Source: Microbulbifer hainanensis (GTDB taxonomy: Bacteria; Pseudomonadota; Gammaproteobacteria; Pseudomonadales; Cellvibrionaceae). Taken from it: DNA of 64,000 nucleotides. The translations under genes and the position numbers were made by a program. The notes beneath the pieces were generated by a model that was not told where the DNA came from, searched no databases, and was given only the letters and a program-made list of their open reading frames with translations. Below, one piece after another: positions 56,264 through 63,910 of the stretch (its first letter is position 1; each line of letters begins with the position of its first letter). The stretch is taken from contig NZ_JACZCR010000031.1 of the NCBI RefSeq assembly GCF_014904735.1, forward strand, positions 203,805-267,804. The letters are read 5' to 3'.

Positions 56264-56324
56264 TGGCTAAGGCCTCCAGCAGGGGCCCGAAGGGGTTGCG
56301 CGATCCTGTCTGGATTTGTTAAAT
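56264..56324 (-). other. Integron attC-like recombination site
   Basis: Plus strand GGCTAAGGCCTCCAGCAGGG at the left and GGATTTGTTAAAT at the right, 61 bp. Minus strand TTTAACAAATCCAGACAGG pairs through CCAG-A-CAGG with CCTGCTGG near the other end, leaving one extrahelical A as in functional attC hairpins. The left box is CCTTAGCC in place of GCGTTAG. Confidence 0.7.
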
Positions 56325-56327
56325 GTT

Positions 56328-56664
56328 TCACCATGATAACCAGTGGTACTTATGTGCAAGCTTACCGTCTGCACTGAAACAAAACGCATATTTTCTGGGT
56401 GGCTTCAGCGCGTTCTCGTACCAGGCTTCTTTAACGCACCCAGAAATTCTTTGTTCTTGAGACTTTTTAAAACCTCGCTCTGGCCCTTCCGTGGCATCAG
56501 TGACATATGACGGTTCGCCTGCCAAAGCTAGCAGCCGATCATAGGAGTTTCCTTTTAGGCGACGATTACATAGCTTCAGTAGAACCATTTTTGCCTGGGA
56601 GTATGTAGCCGCACACACTGAGAACAAATACGAAAAGGCTGAAAGCAAGTACCTTCTTATTCAT
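56328..56664 (-). pseudogene. Small exported protein gene with probable frameshift (cassette gene)
   Basis: From ATG 56664 a good signal peptide is read (KKVLAFSLFVFVLSVCGY) but the frame stops after about 30 codons. In the neighbouring frame the downstream part reads GNSYDRLLALAGEPSYVTDA and continues to the stop at 56328, resembling the SmpA/OmlA-type 'LxxLLGEP' fold. A run of five A residues (minus strand, 56588-56592) lies at the point of change. A one-base slip there would join both parts. If real, the gene is inactive. Confidence 0.5.
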
Positions 56665-56687
56665 GATCACAGCCATGACATTTAACA

Positions 56688-56843
56688 GTGATATAGTGGT
56701 CGTCACGCGTTATCACCTTGGGACATATTCAAAGATGAATATGGCGCCAGAATGTTCGTAATCCCTTGCGTCGTCAAGGCCTCAGCCAATTTGGCTTACG
56801 AGTAGCACATTGCAAAATGTGGTCGTGACGACCACTATCTCAC
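56688..56843. mobile_element. 156-bp element with 20-bp terminal inverted repeats
   Basis: GTGATATAGTGGTCGTCACG at 56688-56707 is matched by CGTGACGACCACTATCTCAC at 56824-56843, inverted with one mismatch. Inside are CATATTC/GAATATG and GCCAATTTGGC hairpins. No protein is encoded. It fits a small non-autonomous transposable element or a degenerate structured site within the cassette region. Confidence 0.5.
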
Positions 56844-57220
56844 ATTCGCAGCTAATTGCTAAGCTTCTGAAATACCGTGTAATTCTGGAATCTACGCGAT
56901 TTCCTTTGAGATATCGGTCCCACCGCCGAAATTGGCCTCTTGATCTGGTCACATTCCGCTGGCCGTATAAATGTTATACAAAACTTGCCGCTTATTCTCG
57001 CGCAGCAGTGGCCTGTTACTGGATATGTACGAATTGTGCCTGGAGGATTCGACAGCGGGCTTACCGGGCTGGCGACGGCAAGAAGCGGATGCAATGTTAC
57101 GCAAATTCTGAAAATGACTTTACGGCTATACGGGCGCCCGGGAGACGGATATCCTGACCCGTGTTAAAAGCAATTTACACCATAAGTAGCCGACTGACGG
57201 CACAGGGGCAGCACATCGCA
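56844..57220. other. Non-coding stretch next to the ligase remnant
   Basis: About 375 bp with no gene I can support on either strand. Short open frames show no signal peptides, motifs or family features. It probably represents decayed sequence. Confidence 0.4.
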
Positions 57221-57224
57221 TTGT

Positions 57225-57790
57225 GTAAAAAAACGATAATCGCCTGCGCACGGCCGCGCCCAATATCCGGTAGCTGTTGCCGCTCTTGTGCTGTATGCGC
57301 AGACAAGCTGGAATAATCCTCGCCTTATCAAAGTTCGACCGGCAGATGCGAAGCCACCGGCATAACCAGTCCTGTCATCCAATTGCAAAAGCCGCGTGCG
57401 CGAGCCGCGCGGAATTGCGCTGGAGGTTCTGCGCGCGTGTGGCGCCGATACCGGGCAGCTGTGTGAGGGATGCGATGGGTATATCCAGCCAGGCGACCAG
57501 ATCTGGCAGTAAGCCCGCATCAATCAACGCCTGCCAGCGCTTCTCCCCGATTCCGCGAAACCCCAGCTGGCCGCCGGGCGGGCCAGGAACTGCTCTCGGC
57601 AGTCATTAGCTGGATGCCAACAGGTCAACGGCTTGTAGTCGTCCGGGGCGGCGATCTGTAGTGGCTGGTGCTGACTCATCGGTAGTATCACGTCGACAAT
57701 CTGCGGAATCACCTGTCCAAGCAGTGCAATACGCAGCTGATGGCCATACAGATGCTCTGGCTTCGCCGCTGGACACTTGGAACCGTGCGG
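57225..57790 (-). pseudogene. Remnant of an NAD-dependent DNA ligase (LigB-like) C-terminal half
   Basis: Read on the minus strand, three frames together give the C-terminal part of a ligase. First comes an OB-fold/zinc-like stretch (LRIALLGQVIPQIVDVILP, then DDYKPLTCWHPANDCREQFL), next a helix-hairpin-helix unit (LGFRGIGEKRWQALIDAG), then a second (LTQLPGIGATRAQNLQRNSA) and a third in another frame (QLPDIGRGRAQAIIVFLHN). The adenylation domain is missing and at least two frameshifts occur, so it is inactive. Its base composition is GC-richer than the cassette genes on either side. Confidence 0.72.
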
Positions 57791-57832
57791 TGGTAAGCAG
57801 CGACTACTGCGATGTCGATTGCTATACGCTCA

Positions 57833-58717
57833 CTATTCTGGCCTGAGCTCATCTATAATCTGAGCATCTACCCAGTAGATATCTACGTGTCTCTTTTTGC
57901 CGTTTATACGTTCATCATCACGTCTATCAAAGAAGAGAAACTTTCCATCGGGTGAAACACTCGCATAGTTCTCGGCGCTGTCAGTATTTATCTTATCGTC
58001 CATGTTGATGGCGGGGCCCCACGAGCCATCGACCGCTCTAAAGCTGATATAGAGGTCAGATGAGCCATGACCACCTTGCCTCACACTGTCCCAGACTATG
58101 TAAGATTCATCAGGTGCAATGAAGGGGTGGGCATTGTACTTACCAATGGCAAACTGCTGGCCCAGCGACTTTGGTTGTTCATATTTCCCATCTATCAAAC
58201 GTGAATAACGCAGAGGGGTATCCAACTTTTTGGTATAGGTATCAAAATAATAAGTGCCGCTGGAAGACGAGGAAAGTCGCATAATGGCGATATCTTCGAA
58301 AGGTTCACTGAGGCTTTTTAGCTCCGACCATCCCGCACTGGTGCGCTCCATATATTGTTTTTGAGAATAGATGGTATTCCCATCGGTAGAAATTGATGGC
58401 TCACTCACTCCCGTTTTGGCAACAGACTCATGCCATAGGCCATTTTTATATTCAATAACAGTCAATGTATAAGAATCATTTATTTCATTACCCCTAACGA
58501 AATAGAAGGCATTCATACCTGGGGCAAACATGCCTTCAATTTCACGGTGCTCTTTTGTATTAACAATACCGGGAGCGAAAATCTCGGGCACTGATCCGGG
58601 TACCTTTTGGCCAAGATAGGGGCCTTTAAGGGTTTCAATCTTATCTTTACTAAAACTGTTGCTACTCATAGTTAGAAAAGAAAGTATAAGAATGGTCGAA
58701 ATACAAATACCTTTCAT
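57833..58717 (-). CDS. Exported PD40/TolB-like beta-propeller protein, copy 1
   Basis: The protein has 294 residues with a signal peptide (ICISTILILSFLTMSSNSFS). PD40 repeats are seen in ISTDGNTIYSQKQYMERT, FIAPDESYIVWDSVRQGG and VSPDGKFLFFDRRDDERI. It is a paralogue of the next gene (58838-59731): same order, same motifs SDLYISFR and DIYWVDAQII, same opening. The ligand is unknown. No attC-like site is seen downstream, where the ligase remnant begins. Confidence 0.82.
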   Translation of the reverse strand: MKGICISTILILSFLTMSSNSFSKDKIETLKGPYLGQKVPGSVPEIFAPGIVNTKEHREIEGMFAPGMNAFYFVRGNEINDSYTLTVIEYKNGLWHESVAKTGVSEPSISTDGNTIYSQKQYMERTSAGWSELKSLSEPFEDIAIMRLSSSSSGTYYFDTYTKKLDTPLRYSRLIDGKYEQPKSLGQQFAIGKYNAHPFIAPDESYIVWDSVRQGGHGSSDLYISFRAVDGSWGPAINMDDKINTDSAENYASVSPDGKFLFFDRRDDERINGKKRHVDIYWVDAQIIDELRPE

Positions 58718-58775
58718 AATTTATTCCTACTTTTAAGTTAACAAAAGCTCTACTTTTACCTTGAATTGAATTTCT

Positions 58776-58836
58776 ATTAACGCCCGAAGAAGGCGCGCCG
58801 CCTTTTGGCGTCGATCCTGCTGCGATTGTTATATGG
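58776..58836 (-). other. Integron attC-like recombination site
   Basis: Plus strand TATTAACGCCCGAAGAAGGC at the left and CTGCTGCGATTGTTATATG at the right, 61 bp. Minus strand: CATATAACAATCGCAGCAGG and CGGGCGTTAATA. Short, well-formed and placed between the two PD40 paralogues. Confidence 0.78.
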
Positions 58837-58837
58837 T

Positions 58838-59731
58838 TCACTTCCTGGGCATGAGGTCCTCGATAATCTGCGCATCGATCCAGTACAAGTCTGATTGAGG
58901 CTCGCCATCGCCGCCTGCTCGCGGCACCATTCTATTGAAGATGAGATATTTGCCGTCAGGGGTGACTTGTGGGCCTCCTTCTTCAGCTTCTGTGTTTACT
59001 TCGTTCCCCAGGTTAATCGCTTCACCCCAGGAGCCATCTGGCTGACGAAAGCTGATATAGAGGTCGGAATCGCCATATCCGCTCTCTCTTTCACCATTCC
59101 ACATAATGTAGGACTCGTCTGGTGCGATGAACGGATGGGCATTCCACCTGCCGGTGTTAATCTCTCTAGGGAGCGGTTTGGGCGCTTCGCGTTTGCCATC
59201 AATAAGCCGGGAATAGCGGATGACGCCGTCGCCGTCCGGCCCGCCCACCTCGTCCAGAACCAAGGTGCCGTTGCGGGAGGCAGTAAGGCCCATAATGCGT
59301 ATTTCTTCAAAAGCAGAGCCCAGGCTTTTCATCTCTGACCAGCCTGTCTCGGTGCGCTCCCTATATTTGGCGCCAAAATATAGGGTCTTTCCGTCTGGCG
59401 AGTAGAAAGGTATGCGAGCTCTATTCGGAGCCGCTATCTCATGCCATCTGTTGTCCACTTTTTTAAAAGTGACAGATTCTGTTTCTCTTTTTCCGTTACT
59501 CACGCGCCATCGGATGACATAAAATTCATTCATGTCTGGGGAAAAACGACCAGCATCCCCCCAATCTTGTGTATTAACAATGCCGGGTGCAAAGGGTTCA
59601 GCGGTCAAGGCTGGCGGATTCTGCCCAATATAAGGGCCTTCAAGGATTGGAAATTCATCTTGACTATAACTATCGCTACTAATAGTGAGTACGGAAAGCA
59701 GCAGAGTAACTGAAATACAAATATGCTTCAC
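58838..59731 (-). CDS. Exported PD40/TolB-like beta-propeller protein, copy 2 (cassette gene)
   Basis: The protein has 297 residues with a signal peptide (ICISVTLLLSVLTISSDSYS). PD40 units occur in FYSPDGKTLYFGAKYRERT, FIAPDESYIMWNGERESGYG and VTPDGKYLIFNRM; SDLYISFRQPDGSWGEAINL is shared with the paralogue at 57833-58717. Propellers of this kind bind partners or glycans in the periplasm; catalytic residues are not evident. Confidence 0.84.
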   Translation of the reverse strand: MKHICISVTLLLSVLTISSDSYSQDEFPILEGPYIGQNPPALTAEPFAPGIVNTQDWGDAGRFSPDMNEFYVIRWRVSNGKRETESVTFKKVDNRWHEIAAPNRARIPFYSPDGKTLYFGAKYRERTETGWSEMKSLGSAFEEIRIMGLTASRNGTLVLDEVGGPDGDGVIRYSRLIDGKREAPKPLPREINTGRWNAHPFIAPDESYIMWNGERESGYGDSDLYISFRQPDGSWGEAINLGNEVNTEAEEGGPQVTPDGKYLIFNRMVPRAGGDGEPQSDLYWIDAQIIEDLMPRK

Positions 59732-59831
59732 AATTTCTCCTTATTTGAATACAGTTGAACAAGTATCCAACTTAACCAAGCAGGCTTTAAAATACCTGAT
59801 GTTCCTGTGACTGTTATCTGATTTAGTGATG

Positions 59832-59968
59832 ACGGCTAATAATCAACCTATTAGGTGCACAAGGTAAGATGTCCCGCGGAGCCCCGAAAGCTAGGAGGCT
59901 AGGAGGCTAGGAGGCTAGGAGGCTAGGAGGCTAGGAGGCTCGGAGCAAACTGCCTGAGATTGTTATGA
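59832..59968 (-). other. attC-like site containing an octamer repeat
   Basis: The right box on the plus strand is GCCTGAGATTGTTATGA, i.e. TCATAACAATCTCAGGC on the minus strand, a good R'' end just after the stop of the 59980 gene. The left box is less certain (GGCTAATAATC near 59833). The central arm between them is expanded by the CTAGGAGG repeat. Confidence 0.55.
59891..59945 (+). repeat. Tandem octamer CTAGGAGG, six copies plus one variant
   Basis: Six perfect copies (59891-59938) are followed by CTCGGAG. The unit length of eight means copy number can change by strand slippage. The array lies between two cassette genes inside an attC-like site. It is too short and lacks spacers to be a CRISPR. 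Confidence 0.92.
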
Positions 59969-59979
59969 GTGAATCTCGC

Positions 59980-60279
59980 TCAACGCCACCTACGAGCACC
60001 ATCACAGTTTTTTGATACCCAAATTTCAGCATATGGGATGCCAATAGGAAAATATGCTTTAGCAAGTAATTGCCCAGTATCAACCTTGGAAATTTTTACT
60101 TTATGCAAAATTTTTCGCTCTATTGGATTGTCCAATGTTACATGGACTAAACCTTTCGCACACTCAAACTCTACTCCAGAGATCTCGCCGATGGCTTCGT
60201 ACTTTATCGGGCCTTTTAATGCCAAGTAGAATGCAAAACCTGCAAAAAAAGTGAAAGTTACTACGCTGGTCCTTTTCAT
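59980..60279 (-). CDS. Small membrane-anchored or exported protein (cassette gene)
   Basis: The 99-residue protein has a hydrophobic N-terminus (VVTFTFFAGFAFYLALKG), then a single beta-rich domain (AIGEISGVEFECAKGLVHVTL, HKVKISKVDTGQLLAKAYFPIG) with two cysteines. No family is recognised. Confidence 0.6.
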   Translation of the reverse strand: MKRTSVVTFTFFAGFAFYLALKGPIKYEAIGEISGVEFECAKGLVHVTLDNPIERKILHKVKISKVDTGQLLAKAYFPIGIPYAEIWVSKNCDGARRWR

Positions 60280-60298
60280 ATTTCTACCTGCGCAAACT

Positions 60299-60329
60299 CA
60301 TAACGCCCTAATCAGACGATAGGTTAGCG
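60299..60329 (-). other. Short attC-like site (about 31 bp)
   Basis: Plus strand CATAACGCCC and AGGTTAGCG enclose only 31 bp. The minus-strand R'' box CGCTAAC overlaps the stop of the MBL-fold gene and the R' box GGCGTTATG precedes the next gene. Only CCTA/TAGG remains as an inner stem. Confidence 0.55.
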
Positions 60330-61121
60330 GTCAGCTGTATTAGTTTGTTGCATGTCATTGTCCCGCTCAATTAATGAAATTGTTCTTTCTATAAACCTCC
60401 TAAGCGCTTTTTTAGGTAGGGAAAGATTAAATCTTTTCACTATCTCGTCAATCTCTGGGGCTTCCATTATCTTTTGTACACTTTTTCCTTCTCGATGGAA
60501 TACCATTACCTTCTCAAACCACTCAACTGTGTTCTTTTTGAAATCTCGCAATGCGACCTTATTCGTGGGATTACCATGCCCGGGTATTATTAGGCTATCC
60601 TCATTTCCTATGCTTAGAATAGTATCAACGGCCATATTAAAGCCATTAAGTCCTCCTGCATAAAAAGTAGGGTGCCAACTGCTGTCAAATACATCTCCAA
60701 CAAAAATGCTGTTACTTTCTACATGATAATAGATTAAGTCATTTTGAGAATGAGACGTCACTTTAAATTTTAGGAGGCCAGCAATATCAAAATTATTTCT
60801 TATAAGCTTAGATCCGCGATCAGTGAAAAATTCATTCCCTCCCGAATGATCGGTGTGTTCATGTGTATTTAAAATAAAGGCAATTGGTTTTTTATAAATT
60901 GCTTGAACAGTTTTATTGAGTTCGTCTAATTGACCTTTGCCCGGCATTGGGTCAATTAAAACAAGCCCTTCGTCTGTTGAAATCAAACCGATATTGGTGT
61001 TGTAATTTTGCCCTTTTAGAAGATACATCTGTTTAGAAATTTTCTTCGTATCAACTCCAGCAGACAGAGAAAAATCGCTTAAGAGTGACAAGTAAATGAC
61101 TATTAATACTCTAAATGGCAT
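60324..61121 (-). CDS. Exported MBL-fold metallo-hydrolase (cassette gene)
   Basis: The 265-residue protein has a signal peptide (LIVIYLSLLSDFSLSAG). The zinc site of the metallo-beta-lactamase fold is complete: NTHEHTDHSGG (HxHxDH) near residue 107, a His in VTSHSQND, Asp in IFVGDVFDSS and His in IIPGHGNP. HxHxDH is the general two-zinc form shared by many hydrolases and by some beta-lactamases (B1 enzymes more often use HxHxD with Ser or Arg). Substrate could be a lactone, lactam or phosphate ester; resistance is possible but not shown. Confidence 0.85.
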   Translation of the reverse strand: MPFRVLIVIYLSLLSDFSLSAGVDTKKISKQMYLLKGQNYNTNIGLISTDEGLVLIDPMPGKGQLDELNKTVQAIYKKPIAFILNTHEHTDHSGGNEFFTDRGSKLIRNNFDIAGLLKFKVTSHSQNDLIYYHVESNSIFVGDVFDSSWHPTFYAGGLNGFNMAVDTILSIGNEDSLIIPGHGNPTNKVALRDFKKNTVEWFEKVMVFHREGKSVQKIMEAPEIDEIVKRFNLSLPKKALRRFIERTISLIERDNDMQQTNTADR

Positions 61122-61146
61122 CTCGGTGAATCCCTTTATTTAGGGT

Positions 61147-61227
61147 ATGTAACGCCGTGCTTAGGCGCCGTAGTGAAGCTCAGCGGAACGGAGGTCCCAG
61201 CGCTACGACTGCAGCACCTTGTTATGT
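61147..61227 (-). other. Integron attC-like recombination site
   Basis: Plus strand TATGTAACGCCGTGCTTAGG at the left and GCACCTTGTTATGT at the right, 81 bp. Minus strand: ACATAACAAGGTGCTGCAG and AAGCACGGCGTTACATA. The stop codon of the 61203 gene lies inside it, as is common for cassettes. Confidence 0.76.
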
Positions 61228-61631
61228 TTGATTGCCTGGTACGTTCCTTGAGCCAACAGGCAGCTTAAATATAAAACTATTGCAATTGTGCCAAGCAATA
61301 CGGGCCATGTTGCAACGTACATGTGCGATGCACCCTCATAGTACTCTGGTCTCTCACGTACAAATAGCAAATAGAACCAAGCGAGCAACCCCAACCCAAG
61401 CACAAAATCAGATGCCATACGATAGATATTGATACCAGAAATTGTAAAACGAGTTTTCGCTGATATTAGAAACGTTATACCAGCTGGAAGGCCTGTGGCG
61501 AAACCAGCGACTAAAGCAGAAACGACTACATTTGAATGAACTTCTGAAATAGAAGCATGACGCAGAAAGTCCAAGAGTACGTTTGTGCCAGCCAGTGCCA
61601 TTAATATTGAGATCAATATTATTCTCGCCAT
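61203..61631 (-). CDS. Four-helix membrane protein (cassette gene)
   Basis: The protein has 142 residues from ATG 61631 (GAGAG upstream; a longer start at 61655 lies in the neighbouring attC). Hydrophobic segments are IILISILMALAGTNVLLDFL, VVVSALVAGFATGLPAGITFLIS, MASDFVLGLGLLAWFYLLFV and VLLGTIAIVLYLSCLLAQG. No family is recognised. Confidence 0.65.
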   Translation of the reverse strand: MARIILISILMALAGTNVLLDFLRHASISEVHSNVVVSALVAGFATGLPAGITFLISAKTRFTISGINIYRMASDFVLGLGLLAWFYLLFVRERPEYYEGASHMYVATWPVLLGTIAIVLYLSCLLAQGTYQAIKHNKVLQS

Positions 61632-61651
61632 ACTCTCAAATCTCTGCGAAA

Positions 61652-61744
61652 ACATAACGCCCGCAGCAGGGGCCGCCGGCGTGCAGCGTAGGCCGTTCCG
61701 TGGAAGCCCGTAGGGCTGGAGCATTTTTCCTGCGATTGTTATGT
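61652..61744 (-). other. Integron attC-like recombination site
   Basis: Plus strand AACATAACGCCCGCAGCAGG at the left and CCTGCGATTGTTATGT at the right, 93 bp. Minus strand: ACATAACAATCGCAGG and CTGCTGCGGGCGTTATG, with TGCAGC/GCCGGC-rich arms between. Very similar ends to the site at 58776-58836. Confidence 0.8.
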
Positions 61745-62203
61745 AGACTTTTCACTCAACACTCCATTTTCGTACCTCCATACCCGATTGATATTTGGTT
61801 CACGAGTAGGAAATGAGAGAATTAGACCATTCTCGCTTTCTGAAATGTTTGGAGTATCACTGCAGGTTCCAAACTCTTCAGTAAGGCTATTCTTCTCTTT
61901 ATTGGGATCTAGAATTCTGAAAAATGCAGGACAGCCACTACCGCCAGTAGTTATCTGAATAATTAGATACTCTTTATCTCCCCAAAAGTATGAATCGTTG
62001 CTTTTGTTAAACATAAAGCTCAAAATTTGACCATCGTCCTTTAGGGCGGATTCACCATTCATTAATATCTCATAAGTCCAACTATCTGGATCGCTCAGGA
62101 GCTTAACGTCAACTTTGTTCGATTTTATGTGTAACTCCTCAGAATAAGCTGAAGAGCTAATTAGCGACACAAAAACTAACACCAAGAAATATAAATTTTT
62201 CAT
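61739..62203 (-). CDS. Secreted protein of unknown function (cassette gene)
   Basis: The 154-residue protein has a signal peptide (LYFLVLVFVSLISSSAYS). The mature protein is beta-rich with two cysteines (GGSGCPAFFRIL, EFGTCSDTPN), probably disulphide bonded. No family is recognised. Confidence 0.68.
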   Translation of the reverse strand: MKNLYFLVLVFVSLISSSAYSEELHIKSNKVDVKLLSDPDSWTYEILMNGESALKDDGQILSFMFNKSNDSYFWGDKEYLIIQITTGGSGCPAFFRILDPNKEKNSLTEEFGTCSDTPNISESENGLILSFPTREPNINRVWRYENGVLSEKST

Positions 62204-62216
62204 TATCGTTCCATAT

Positions 62217-62266
62217 AAATAACGTCGCGTTCTGCGGAAAATTTAGAGAGCAGCGACTTGTTAACG
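62217..62266 (-). other. Short attC-like site (50 bp)
   Basis: Plus strand AAATAACGTCGCGTTCTGCG at the left and AGCGACTTGTTAACG at the right. Minus strand: CGTTAACAAGTCGCTGC and GCGACGTTATT; GTCGC and GCGAC pair. The stop codon of the 62261 gene lies in the TTAACAA box. Confidence 0.7.
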
Positions 62267-62968
62267 TGCTCCCGAGATAGTCCTTGAAGGATTGCCCTTT
62301 TGGTCAAGGAAAACTATCTCTGCCTGACCTTCCGGTGTAACTTTCAATTCAAGCCTAGATTTTCCGTGACCATCAAGGAGCCGTAGCACTGAGTCTTTGG
62401 ACGCAGACTTGCCAAGGAATACACGCTTAGTGATCGGATAATCTCCCTGCTCAGAAAGGCGTGTATCCTCCTCTGAGAAAACAGGGCGCTCTATACCGTC
62501 TACTACATCGTTAAAGGTGAGTCCAGCAAAATGTTTGCCGCCCTCATCAACACCAAGCAACTGCAGTTGTTGGTCTTGCTGGTATCTATCGAAAGTTAAG
62601 CTCAATCCGCTGGAAGGCTTTCCATCATTGCGGAGTGAGCCATTGAAGATCAGCCCACCATTCTCGGTGCCCTCATCGTTGAAGAACAACATCCCGGCCA
62701 TTGGTCGCGGATGCTTGACTTCCTTGTTTTTGATGAAGACACCTGGAAAAAGTGTACGATTAGAAATCGTTAAACGGATCGTGCCATCGGGCTCTTTGAT
62801 ATTGATCCTTTGAACGTCAATCGTATCAAATACGGTATTACGGACGGATTCCCATCCCATCAGAACCCCTGATAAGGCCAAGAGAATAGCCACAACGCAA
62901 TAAATAGTAAGGCGTTGCTGGGATTTCTTAAGCTCGAGGATTTCTCGTGCTAAATCTTGTTCGTCCAT
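62261..62968 (-). CDS. Membrane-anchored beta-rich protein of unknown function (cassette gene)
   Basis: The protein has 235 residues. A charged N-terminal helix (DEQDLAREILELKKSQQR) leads to one membrane segment (LTIYCVVAILLALSGVLMG), then a periplasmic beta-rich domain (IKEPDGTIRLTISNRTLFPG, MAGMLFFNDEGTENGGLIFNG, VFLDQKGNPSRTISG). The pattern resembles bacterial proteins with repeated 'DGxxRLxL' strands, but no named family is recognised. Confidence 0.65.
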   Translation of the reverse strand: MDEQDLAREILELKKSQQRLTIYCVVAILLALSGVLMGWESVRNTVFDTIDVQRINIKEPDGTIRLTISNRTLFPGVFIKNKEVKHPRPMAGMLFFNDEGTENGGLIFNGSLRNDGKPSSGLSLTFDRYQQDQQLQLLGVDEGGKHFAGLTFNDVVDGIERPVFSEEDTRLSEQGDYPITKRVFLGKSASKDSVLRLLDGHGKSRLELKVTPEGQAEIVFLDQKGNPSRTISGAR

Positions 62969-62993
62969 ATTAACAACCTAATTATTTCGAAAT

Positions 62994-63023
62994 TCGCTAA
63001 CGCCCTTGCAGCGCTTGTTCAGC
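62994..63023 (-). other. Short attC-like site (about 30 bp)
   Basis: Plus strand TTCGCTAACGCCCTTGCAGC then GCTTGTTCAGC. Minus strand: GCTGAACAAGCGC and GGGCGTTAGCG. Outer boxes are present but the central region is almost gone; the R'' box has GAACA in place of TAACA. Confidence 0.55.
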
Positions 63024-63867
63024 CTCCCGTCGGCTCCAGATTCTGCTTCTGTTCCTCGGAAGATATGCTGCTTTCGATCCACGCTATGTAATGAGAAATG
63101 CGAACATTATTTCCGCCATCACCGTAACGCACTCCGCGATACGTGCGTAAATCTCTTTGAATGGAATCCCAAGAAACAAGGCCAGCAAGCTGCCATTGCC
63201 GTTCTTCCATGATAAGGACGGGACTTCCGCTATCACCGTCACCCGCCATGCCTTCTAGTGGAATGGCAGATTTTGGAGAATCAAACGTGTAGGAAATCCA
63301 GCGCGTATAAACACTAGAAATGACGTTGAAGGCTCTGCGTAAGGTGGTGCGATGTGGACTGTGAGGTTCCACCCCCTCATTGCCATTGCCGGTGGCACCC
63401 TTGCCGATTAGCTGGACAGTTCTGCCAATTTCGTTGCTGCCACGATAAAGGGAGATTGGTTTGACATCAGTAACAGGTGCTTTCAACTTAATAAGCGCAA
63501 TGTCGTCGGACGACGCGAGAAACTCCGCTAACTTAGAGCCGTCTCCTGAGGCTAACGCCTCTTTAACAAGAGTCGCAGGTGTCATCTTGAATCCAGGATG
63601 AACAACTACGGATTCAACTTTACGAGGCAAGCCGTTAATCATAATCTCTTGGATATGCTGCATATGAACTACATGCGCGGCTGTAACAACCCATTTAGGA
63701 GAGATCAGAGCACCGTGCCCTTCGCCTGGAAAATCGGCCAATGCTGGTAGTGCAGAAGCCGGAATTTGATACTTCTCATCCGCAATGTCATCACGAATGA
63801 TAATAGCGCTGGCTGTTGATGATACGGCGAACAGGGCCAAGAACAGATATTCCTTTATATGCTTCAT
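63019..63867 (-). CDS. Exported trypsin-like serine protease (S1 family, cassette gene)
   Basis: The protein has 282 residues from ATG 63867, where the signal peptide YLFLALFAVSSTASA begins; in-frame starts further right run into the IS end. The catalytic triad is complete: KWVVTAAHVVH (His, about 75), SSDDIALIKLKAP (Asp, about 135) and GMAGDGDSGSPVLI (Ser, about 225). It is secreted to the periplasm or outside. A short attC-like site follows its stop. Confidence 0.9.
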   Translation of the reverse strand: MKHIKEYLFLALFAVSSTASAIIIRDDIADEKYQIPASALPALADFPGEGHGALISPKWVVTAAHVVHMQHIQEIMINGLPRKVESVVVHPGFKMTPATLVKEALASGDGSKLAEFLASSDDIALIKLKAPVTDVKPISLYRGSNEIGRTVQLIGKGATGNGNEGVEPHSPHRTTLRRAFNVISSVYTRWISYTFDSPKSAIPLEGMAGDGDSGSPVLIMEERQWQLAGLVSWDSIQRDLRTYRGVRYGDGGNNVRISHYIAWIESSISSEEQKQNLEPTGG

Positions 63868-63910
63868 ACCGTTGATATCCTTCATGTATTCGCAAATTTT
63901 GTGCGGGAGT

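Noticed and set aside
59891..59945. Repeat array considered as a CRISPR
   Set aside because: Units are 8 bp with no spacers and no cas genes are present.
60324..61121. Direct call as a class B beta-lactamase
   Set aside because: The HxHxDH site is shared by many MBL-fold hydrolases and the specific residues of B1 to B3 lactamases cannot be confirmed by eye.
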